Assembly (NCBI GenBank): GCA_028551475.1
Contig: CM052358.1
Coordinates: 16,041,938-16,105,937, forward strand
Reading direction: 5' to 3'
From: Casuarina equisetifolia
Taxonomy: Eukaryota > Streptophyta > Magnoliopsida > Fagales > Casuarinaceae
Length of the DNA: 64,000 bases
In this document: positions 1-9,757 of the stretch, in pieces
Layout of the letters: the number at the start of each line of letters is the position of its first letter
How positions within the stretch are numbered: the first letter of the stretch is position 1
The notes under the pieces: model-generated
Databases searched by the model: none
Told to the model about the DNA's origin: nothing
Seen by the model: the letters and a program-made list of their open reading frames with translations, nothing else
Program-made: the position numbers and the translations under genes

Positions 1-50
1 AAACTTAGTGAGCAGCAATTCAAAGTTTTTTATTTATATTTTGGTTTCGG

Positions 51-3000
51 GTTCTTGTGATAACACCTGCGATTTGGCTTGATGGCTTGAGGCATTCTTT
101 TTTCACACTAAGTATGACAAAGGTTTTAATAATTGATGAATGCCACCATGCTCGGGGTAAACACCCATATGCTTGCATTGTGAGAGTAACTTATCTAGTC
201 TTGTTTGTTTCAGTATTTAACCATCATATTTAGCATCCTAATGCTTGTTGACGCACTTACAAGTACTTGTTTCCTGGAACGTTCTTATACAATATCTTTA
301 CCAGCTTAATTTAAGAATTTTCTAGAAAAAGGTTTCGTTTTTCTTTATTATTTATTTATTTAGTTATTTTTGGTGATCTTGCATGTATTTCTCTTCTACT
401 TGAGTAGTCTGCAAAAATTTGGATATATAGATGTGCACTCATATTGTGTGTATATTGAAGGCTGGATATTCTTGTCCCTTCTGTATATGGTGATGGGTAA
501 GTAATGGTGGGTTTAGATTCTACTTTCAATAGTCCTCTAGAGCCCTGGGTTTTTTTTTTTTTTTTGTGTGTGTGTGTTTGTATTCAACAACATAGGTCTA
601 CAGAGCTGTTGGCTGTTGGGCATATCTTTCACAGATCCAGGAAGCGGCTTAAATGTTTGTGTTGGCGATTGTCAAATCATTTTCCGAAACAGATTTGTCT
701 TTGTTTGAAGAAGTGGTGAAATAAATACGATTTAGAACAATTGTCTTCTTGACGGTTGGTTGCACGGCTAGTATTGCAGAATCCAGATCTTGTAATACTT
801 CTGCAATCACATCGTTGCAATTTTACAGGGACTGTAAAAGTGAGTTAAATGTTTTTGGTGGCTATTGTCAAATCATTTCCAAAACACTTGTTCTTGTCCT
901 TGTTAGAAGATGGGGGTAAAATATATAAGTCTTTAGACTTTATCTTGCTGAAGGAATGTTGTTCACGAGTTTTTTAGCATGGGAACAGCTGGACAGTGAG
1001 GTTTTTGAACTTACAGGCTGTGGCGGTTTTTGGCGGATATTATCCTGATGTTTTCATTGCGTTCAGATTGTGTCTGTTGTCACTTCCAATTATCTAAATG
1101 GAGTTTCTTGTTGCTTTGATCTGGCCTATTGCATAAGTTGTTTGTTGCATGTAAAAGTTTGATTTTGTTACACTTGAAGCAACAGGAATGTGTGTTCAGG
1201 AATTCTATCACCGTCAGATGAGTTCTTCTAAATCTGGTCTTCCTAGAATATTTGGGATGACTGCTTCCCCAGTAACGAAAGAGTATGTGACCTTTGACAA
1301 TTTTTTATACTAGTTCTTACTAGTTTTTCAAGTTCTTCTAATTTTGTTCGGTAGTGGTTAATTTTAAACCTTTTGTCCCCTTCCTTTAAATGACGGTGGA
1401 GAGTCAGAAAGCTCATTCTTGCAAAAGATTGTGAACTTGAGACTGATGAATTCGAAGGCTGATTGTGCTCTTTTGTATATAAATTTGTCTTCTCTCACGC
1501 AGAACTTGTCTCTTGTTTGTTTACCTGGTGATCAATTAATCTTGTGGGTGAACGGAGTAATTGATGGCTTGTTTTTCCTTGCTGGTTCAAGGTGTATACC
1601 TGTGCTAGTGAAGCTGTGCTTGCTTAGGTTACACCATTTGCAACTCCGAAGTTCAAATTTTATCAGGGGAAAGAAATAAAATGTATCTTGCATCAATGGT
1701 TAGCTGCTGATTTGCAGAGTTTAATTGAAAAGGTCAGAACCCTTCATATATTTATATTTTGCTTGCAACATTAAGTTGTTTCCTATGTCATGAAAATGTA
1801 TGTACATAGAAGAACTATGGTTCTTGAGTTTCTTTTCAAATTTAGTGATTAAGGTTCATCAGGGACAGGGCATGGGCTGAGACGGAAATGAGTTTTAGTT
1901 GTTGGACTATTTTTTGTATCAAAATATTACCATGGTAATAAATTGTGCTTGAAACCTGTGTATTTCAAAATTGAATCGTGATCTCCATTCTACTTATGTA
2001 ATTGTATTTATATGTACTCGTCAACGGTATACTATTGCAATCAGCTTTTGCTTCATTAAGAGTACTGGTAGGTGATTTTTCAGCAGGTACACTAGCTAAA
2101 AATGCTTGGCCTTGGGAGAATCTGCAACAGATGCTACAAGCAAGAGGATAAAGAATGTGTGTTCAGCTTAATGCTCTGTTTGCATGAGCTTGGTGTTTGG
2201 CTGAGTCAAAAGGTATTAATCAATCTATCTTTTCTATATTTTTGGCTTTGCTCTAGTTTCACTGCCAATTCTGTGGGGGCATCACTGATTGTGTGTTTGT
2301 GTAACAGGCTGCACGGCCCTTCTCATGTGATAAAACTGATATATGCAATGACACCGACTTAATTCCATGGGGGAAACTGGATGTGCTTGGTCAGACAATT
2401 GTTAGAAATTTCTGTTTGCATGCTTTTGATGCATTATCCACTTATATTCCAGCAGCCACTTCTTCTGAAGAAATGGTTTTACTTTCAGTTTGTTAATTAC
2501 TTTCTTTCTTTCTTTCTGTCATCCAAACAATCAGACGCAAACTATTCTATTGGGGATAATATTTAAGCCAACATGGATGGGGGGGCTTGTTACTTCAAAA
2601 GTAATCTGTCTCATTGAATCTCTTCTTGAGTACAGGTTAGAATGTTGTGCATTCTTATTTTCTTTGTGACACATTTCAAATGTGTTTTTGACTATTGCAG
2701 TATTGTACATTATCTTTGGGACACATGTCAAACTTGTTTTTGAATATTTCAGTATCATAAATACTCTAGCTCTCCAAATTTCCTCTTCTATCTCCTAAAA
2801 AAGTTCTAGTAATTTTTTTTCCTCCTAGTCTCTGCCATTAATGTTTCTTCTTATGAACTAAGTTCTGATCTGATTTATTTGGAACAAGTGGTGCACTTGA
2901 TATTCAATACCGTCCTCTGATAATATACAGTGGCGATATACCTACTAAATCTTGACTTGAGATTTATCTTGCTAGTGGAGATATTATGAGAAAGGTATCC

Positions 3001-6000
3001 TTATGCCATGCTTCGCTACCTTGCTTGCCTCTTCAAAGTTATATAAACACGGAAGTTTATAGGGTAGAACACACTGGAGCAACTGTGACCCTTACTTCTA
3101 GTGTTGTTGATATACTTTTATTGCTCACGGCTTCCTTTGGATTGGTGAGTTTGCTACCCATTACTAATCTTCATTTTACTTTTACCTCATTCTGACTTTA
3201 TTTTATTTCTTCTAGCTATTTTAAACCAGCTCCAAGGTGGGATGCGAGTACTTGCACTCTATATCTTCCCAAAAACTGTCCTTTGCAGAGAGTTGCTGAG
3301 CAAAGAAATATTAACTCTAGAATTGTGAAGCAGACTACCTGCCTTGAAGCATGTAAGAAACTTCATAAGATTGGTGCTTTGACAGATTATCTTGTTCCAG
3401 ATATCGACTTGGAAGCAGCTGATGTGCAAGAACACAGTAGTTTGATTGTATTTTATCCTTCTATTCCTCCCTGCCCAGGCCTGCATTTTCTGAATCTTTC
3501 AATTCTGGTTTTTGCTCATCTGACTATTTGACTTACAGGGAGTGAAACTTATATTGATGAGCAGCCTAGTTACTTCCCACCTGAACTGGTTGGTTGTCAT
3601 CCAGAGGAGTCTAAAATAATGTATCACTGCTACTTGATTGAGCTTAAGCAGAACTTTACCTATGATGTTCCTGTTCATGATATCATGCTTTTCTTGAGAA
3701 CTGAGCTAGACTCTGATCTTGGGAGATTCCATTTTGGCTAGGAAGTTGACCGGGGTAGTCTGACAGTTAGCTTTAAATATGCAGGAGTGATTCATTTTGT
3801 CAAAGAGTTGGTAATTTGTCCTTTTTTTTCCACTGATTTGCTTTGCTTTTTTTTTTTTTTTTTTCACACACACACCCATGCACCTACCCGGTATTGAAAC
3901 TAGGACCAAGAGGTCCCAGGCAGCACTTGCTAACCTGCTTTGCATTGCTTGCTTAACTGATTTATTAACTAAAGTTGAATTTTTTTTTCCCCTTGTTTGT
4001 AAGACTTTGTTTGCAGGTCCTTTTGTGTATAAGGTTTCAGATGACTCTTTTGAGAGTTCTTATTGATTGTAATTTGAATATGTTAAAGAAATTTCTGGAT
4101 GAAGATTCTTTGGGAGATAATGTTGAGATTGATTATCTTTTGCTTCCAGCCTCTTGCCAAAACGGGAGGCCTATTGATTGAGATTTCGTTACTTTTGTGC
4201 TCTTTTCATGTGAAAAGTTTGGTGGAGATCACCCCAATTGTTCTTTACCCATGGATTTTGCTCAGAGGATCCGGACCAAAGATGGTCCCGTATGCACTTG
4301 CTTGCTGCGGATTCTTTAGTCTATACCCCTCACCATGGTTATGTTTACTGCAAAACTGGAGTTATGGGACTGAATGGAAACTCACTTCTGAAGCTCAGGG
4401 ATGGCAGAAGCATTACGTAAAGGAAGTACTATGAAGAGTGGTATGTCATTATTATTAACTGCGGAATGAAAAGATTTTTATGTCCTTTCATCTAGTTGGG
4501 ATGTTATGATAGTCTAAAATTTTACCTAATCTGAATCCTTGCAACACAGGCATGGCATAGAGCTGCGTTTTGGTCATAAATCATTGCTTAACGGGAGAAA
4601 ACAGAAAGAGAAAGGTTTAATTTCTTATATTCCATGTTCTCATACTTTCTATAGCACAAACAAAGCATGTCTAAAACCATTAGTCATGTTCTTGTTCTTT
4701 GAGCCTTCACCGTCTCAAAAGTTTTTCAGTCCAAGAAGGTAATAGTATCATTGGCTCTGCCGTCTATACCTTTGCTTGTATAGAAAAAAGTAATAATTGA
4801 GATTTGTTTTTGATGTGGGAGTAACTATGCCAGTCCATGCTAATGGCCCAGCCTATATGATTCTATTATCTGGAGTTTCCATTCCTATCAGGATTCCTAC
4901 TACTTAGAGTTTCCATTCCTATCAGGATTCCTACTATTTGGAGTTTTCATTTCTGTCAGGATTCCAACTATTTGAAGTTTCCATTCCTATCAAGATTCCT
5001 ACTATTTGGAGTTTCTATTCCTGTCAGGATTCTTACTATCTCGCATTTCCATTCTTGTTAGGATTCCTACTATTTTAAGGTCCTTAATTTATTGGGATCC
5101 TATTCTTGATTTGTTTAGGATCTTAATTTGGTTAGTTTTTATTTTCCTTAAACCTACCAGACTTAGGTTTTGAGTATTCCTAATTGTTCTAGCATTTGGT
5201 TTAGTTGTCTATTTAAAGACATTGTTATTTCAGCTGTAAGCAGAATATTATGAGAACTTTTGAGATTGGAGAAGTCATTGAGTTTCGTTTTCTTTAAGCT
5301 TTGCCTTTAAATTTTATGCTCTTACTTTTCAGCTTTTTACATTCCTGCACTTAAATTACTATTTTTATGTTTCAGTACTTTATTTTTCAGTCTTTACCTT
5401 TCTAGCCCTTTATATTTCTAAATTTTCCTGATTATCACTTGATGCATCTCGTGATGGGCAATTAAGTGAGCTTTGGATTCTAGAGAGATTGGAACAAAAT
5501 AATAACAAGAAAATTCAGAAATATAAAGGACTAGAAAGGTAAAGACTGGAAAATAAAATACTGAAACGTAAGGACAGTAATTTAAGTGCAAGAATAAAAA
5601 TAGTTGGAATGTAAAAGGCTAGAAAGTAAGAGCACGAAATTTAAAGGCAAAGCTTAAAGAAAATGAAACTCAATGACTTCTCTAATCTCAAAAGTTCTCA
5701 TAATGTTCTGCTTACAGCTGAAATAACAATGTCTTTAAGTAGACGACTAAACCTAATGCTAGAACAATTAGGAATACTCAAAACCTAAGTCTGATAGGTT
5801 TAAGGAAAATAAAAAACTAATTAAATTAAGATCCTAAACAAATCAAGAATAGGATCCCAACAAATTAGGGACTTTAAAATAGTAAGAATTCTAACAAGAA
5901 TGAAAATGCGAGATAGTAGGAATCCTGACAGGAATGGAAACTCCAAATAGTAGGAATCTTGATAAGAATAGAAACTCCAGACAGTTAGAATCCTGACAGA

Positions 6001-7211
6001 AATGGAAACTCCAAATAGTAGGAATCCTGATAGGAATGGAAACTCCAAGTAGTAGGAATCCTAATAGGAATGGAAACTCCAGATAATAGGAATCATATGG
6101 GCTGGGCCATTAGCATGGCCTGGCATAATTACTCCCGCATCAATTTTATTGAAAAAGAATTATAAATTTTCTTTTCACATGGTCCTGTGTAACAACATTG
6201 TCTAAATTCTTTTATGTTGGCATTAAAATTAACATATTCATTTATAAGGTACAGAACAGATAATGTGAGCTGATCTTTCTTTCCCTCTGAGATGAATTAG
6301 GATGCTCTGGAGGAAATTAGCTTTTTGAAATGATTAGACTTATGATATTCTTTTTGATAACTTCAGTACTTCCCATTAGATTCAGTTATCATTGTTGCAT
6401 ATGCCTGTGATGGCATTATTCTGTATTAATAAACTTACATATTTTTTTTTTCAGAATCAAGTAATGCATCAGTTGAGTTGCCTCAAGAGCTTTGCTCAAT
6501 AATCATGTCACCAATATCAATCACTACTTTTTGTTCATTTTCATTTGTTCCTGCAATGATGCATCGCCTTGAGTCTTTGCTTTTAGCTGTCACTTCAGAA
6601 AGATGCATTTGTTATTCCAACCATCAAGGTATGTAATCCTTATAGTTGTGCTCATGTTTTGGTCAATATTGGTTTCATGTGTGACCGTCTTGTATGTGCT
6701 TCCTGAAAAAATTTCTATTAGCTACATTTACACAATTTCGGGCAAACTTGCTCTTTCCATCAATGCTCTACTGTTTTTCATAGGTTGCATCTACTTTGCT
6801 GTTTTAGTACATGTAGTATGAGTAGCTCTATCGTTGTGTGGGAAACATGACTCTAGAATATCATGCACTGCAGGCTTCTGTCTCTCTCTTTCTTTTCTCT
6901 TCCTTTCACCTATGGCATCAATCAACTACTTATTAAGGTGTCCCCTATCTCTGGCATAATTTTTATGTTGGAACTTTTGTATGAACTTGTGTTCACGGTA
7001 GGTCTTGGAAGCAATTGCTACTAAGAAATACCAAGAGGCATTCCACTTGGAATCCTTGGGAACTCTTGGAGATTCTTTTCTCAAATGTGCTCCTATTAAA
7101 CAGCTTTTTACAACCTATCAAAATCAACATGAGAACTTCCTTAGTATGAAGAGAGGGAAAATAATTTCTAAAGCAGCTTTATGCAAACTTGGATGTGACT
7201 GCAAACTTCCG
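51..7211 (+). pseudogene. DCL2: Dicer-like 2 relic, copy a (5' end outside window)
   Basis: Dicer-like 2 cuts long dsRNA into 22-nt siRNAs in the plant antiviral and transitive silencing pathway. Exon-sized blocks matching the family appear in order: helicase motif II (51-185, DECHHARGKHPYAC); 1200-1282 (PRIFGMTAS); 1396-1480; 1592-1735; 2080-2215; 2310-2475; the C-terminal edge of HELICc (2920-3155, YLASGDIMRK); DUF283 (3216-3436, TTCLEACKKLHKIGALTDYL); 3539-3810; PAZ (4017-4440); 4550-4614; 6455-6628; and the first RNase IIIa exon (7002-7211, LGDSFLK). Lesions: acceptor AG changed to GG at 49-50; 2-nt loss near 1275; acceptor at 1394-1395 lost; stops at 1625, 2953, 3739 and 4179 plus TAA in place of TAC near 4412; frameshifts near 3115 and 4300. 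RNase IIIa reads LESLGTLGD where the family has LETLGD. HELICc core, RNase IIIb and dsRBD are not found. It cannot encode a working Dicer. Exon limits are by eye against copy b and family memory. Confidence 0.85.
4810..6143. mobile_element. Foldback (hairpin) transposon inside a DCL2a intron
   Basis: The whole segment is one long inverted repeat. The left arm is about 4810-5436, the right arm about 5501-6143, and the loop about 64 nt. The termini read TTGATGTGGGAGT and ACTCCCGCATCAA. The outer part of each arm is a ~34-bp minisatellite (core TTCCATTCCTATCAGGATTC), about six units at 4868-5075 and again, inverted, at 5875-6085. This matches the architecture of Foldback elements: long terminal inverted repeats with internal tandem subrepeats and no transposase. 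DCL2b has an empty site near 50878-50886, which makes the boundaries firm and suggests a 3-bp TTT duplication, although the T-rich target leaves that ambiguous. There is no coding sequence; open frames in the arms come from the subrepeats. Confidence 0.88.
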
Positions 7212-8462
7212 GTACAGTTTTTCTTTACCATTTCCTTAATTCTATGTATTTTGATTCTCATAAATTTTGTTGTTGCTTTTTTCTTTTTATAGATATACAT
7301 TTTTGTATTGCGTTTATTGTTGGTGTTCTATACTTCATTTCTATCCTGTATCAAATTGAATCCTAGAATGTTGTTGACTTTGCATTTAAGTAATTGATGG
7401 TTTTTTTGGTTCCTAAAACCCTTAACAAAAGCTGCATTTTTATTGTCTAATATGTAGTTTGTGTAATAATTGAATGTAAAAGTATGCATCCAAATAGTTT
7501 TAATCTGAGTTTGGGGCAGACAATAACATCAAATTGGTCTGCCACTTTCTTTTCGCTCTTTTCTTCTTGTATGGACATGCATGTCATTCTTGGTGATCTC
7601 CATTTTTCAATAATTCTTAATATCAAATGAAAGTTTTAGTTACCTTCTGATTTAGTCTTTGTGTGTGTGTCTCTGGGTATCTTGCTGATGTTTGTTTATC
7701 ACCACCTTAGAATATTACGTGGATCAACTAAAATTTTGAAATTCCTTGCTTATAAACAACATTAACTAGGATTGATCTTTTCCTTGCATTTCTGGCCATC
7801 TGACAGTATTCTATTACTTTTGGTATTCTGACTACCATTTCAGCATTGAAACGTACAATGATGCTATTGTCATCCTTTCTAAGAGAGCCTTGAATGTCCT
7901 CTAACACAGTAAGGATATACTCTTTCATCTCTATCTCTCACTCTCTCTCTCTCTGTCTGAAATGTAGTGGCTTATTTATCCTGGATCATCATCATTCATT
8001 CTCTTGGCTTCTGTGGGTGGAGAACTTTGTTCATCTAACCAGAATACTATAGCTAATTTAGAAAACTCGAGTCATCAAATCTATAGGTCTAAAGCATAGA
8101 GAATTCCCTCTTCCAGAATTTTATAGACTTCAGTCAGCAGTAACTTCTCCCAAGTGCTAGCTGGACTTCCAGTATAACGGGTTTGCCACATGCATATTCC
8201 ATGGAATGGTATTCTTGCAAAAATGGGATGGAAAATGAGTCATGGGTTAAAGATCTGCTGGATGCCTGTAATTAATTGAAAATGCTGTTTGTTCTACATA
8301 ATTTGGACAATAGTTTATCACAGTTACTTCATGCAAAGGATATTTGTTATTTTAAATTTCTTTTAGTGGTTACCTTGTTATTCATGAAATTTTACTACTT
8401 TTACATGAACTGAAAACTTTTCATTTTGCAATTTTTATGTGAAAATTTTTGATCATTTTCAG
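7212..8462 (+). other. Intron-like spacer between the DCL2a and PRFB parts
   Basis: About 1.25 kb without a recognisable exon on the + strand, closely matched by 52085-53381 in copy b. It lies where the rest of RNase IIIa, all of RNase IIIb, the dsRBD and the 5' exons of PRFB should be, so the DCL2-PRFB breakpoint should lie here. It holds a CT-rich run near 7925-7960. A 66-codon minus-strand frame (7728-7928) stays open in both copies, with about four residue changes. I do not recognise that product. Confidence 0.6.
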
Positions 8463-8683
8463 TGCAGGATTGGGCTGACATGCTTCGTAGAATGTATTTG
8501 AGAAAGGGAGAGAAACAGAAATGCAAAACAAGAGTAGTTGAGAAATCTTTGGAAGAGGAACCTGGGATTAAGTCAGCCACTATTGAAGTTGAAGGTCGTT
8601 ATGCTTATGGTGTTTTGTCTGGGGAGAAAGGAAAACACCGCATTGTGCGACAATCACCTTTTAATGCCAAAGGTCTTTGCCAG
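8463..8683 (+). pseudogene. PRFB: Single PRFB (organellar peptide chain release factor 2) exon, copy a
   Basis: Class-I release factor RF2 recognises UGA and UAA stop codons in plastids or mitochondria. The 221-nt exon is bounded by TTTTCAG and CAG|GTAACT and reads QDWADMLRRMYLRKGEKQ, then [16 protein letters not shown] and [16 protein letters not shown]. This is the middle of RF2, including the SPF stop-codon-recognition tripeptide. The frame is open, but the RF2 N-terminus and the GGQ exon are absent: homology with copy b ends at about 9757, just before where copy b has GGQ. The family has KGLRQ where this has KGLCQ. It is an isolated exon downstream of DCL2a in the same orientation, so a pseudogene fragment or part of a chimeric transcript. 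Confidence 0.85.
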
Positions 8684-8704
8684 GTAACTCTCATCCTTCT
8701 GGGC

Positions 8705-8943
8705 ATATGTAAGCATAGTTTGCACCATAAATCTGACTAGCATAATGTTGCTGCCATGACTGTCTGTGTTCCTGGACATATATTACTGAACAATATATAT
8801 GACCACAATATCTTGGAATTGTGGTAATATGTAAGCATAGTTTGCACCATAAATCTGACTAGCATAATGTTGCTGCCATGACTGTCTGTGTTCCTGGACA
8901 TATATTAATGAACAATATATATGACCACAATATCTTGGAATTG
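8705..8943. repeat. 122-bp tandem duplication in the PRFB intron, copy a
   Basis: Two head-to-tail units, 8705-8826 and 8827 to about 8943, nearly identical. Each starts at ATATGTAAGCATAG and contains CAATATATATGACCAC. The same duplication with the same period is present in copy b (53624-53862), so it predates the segmental duplication. Confidence 0.9.
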
Positions 8944-9757
8944 GGTCGAAGAAGTGGAAGGAGAACCCAAGTTTATTTCTTTCTTGCTTGTATTTTGTTC
9001 AACCAGTTTCTTTAATTATATATAGAAGTTGTGCTTTTCTTTTTCGTTTAGAGGGTTAGATTCTCAAGAAGTGATTTTCTTGGTTATCAGAAAACACAGT
9101 TGAAGCCTAATCAGATACAATCTTTGCGCCTCAATGGAAGATAATTGTATAGTGTCACATTTCTTTTTTTTTTTTTTTTGGTGGTCCAGAAACAATTTAC
9201 TCTGTCAAATATATGGAAAGAACTGTAATTGGTTAATCTTGCTTTAAAAAGAAAAAAGGAGAAAGTAAAAAAATGGGTAATTGCCTCTAAAAGTTCCATC
9301 CCTACATTTTGGAGACCCTTTTTCTGGTAAAACTTGGAAAAGAAACATTTCTAACTATGGTTGCATTTCGTCATTCTCAAGTGCATAACGACTGGGGACT
9401 TAAGTGTTTGTTGATATGATATTGAGTTCCTGGATTTAGAGTGCACGAGTCGTATTGAGATTCATGCAATGTAGTTATTAAGCAGCCTAATCTATCTTCA
9501 ACATTGTATGTATATTAGTTGTTGCATGTCTTTACACTGTTCGGCTTATCACTAAGCACAATCACTAATTCATTTTCTGTTCTTTTCATTCATTTTATTT
9601 TTTCATTTTGGAAGTAGTTGGGCGAATGGGCCTGGGGAGAGTAGTGTAAACAGTTGGTACAAACAAGCTTAAACCTGCTAGTGTAGATGCATTTTGTTGT
9701 CTAGGGTAACCTTGAATTAGTTTTTGTATTTATTCTAATCCTAAGAAAGTAGGATGT
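8944..9757 (+). other. Non-coding 3' flank shared with copy b
   Basis: No exon seen. The sequence follows 53863-54717 closely and the homology stops abruptly at TTAGAAATT (9757). Copy b continues towards the PRFB GGQ exon, whereas this copy continues into the NAC upstream block. The position is a rearrangement junction. It contains a T-run near 9162-9180. Confidence 0.7.

Noticed and set aside
5821..6048. 75-codon repetitive frame on the minus strand (FPFLSGFLL repeats)
   Set aside because: Produced by the ~34-bp subrepeats of the foldback arm, not a gene.
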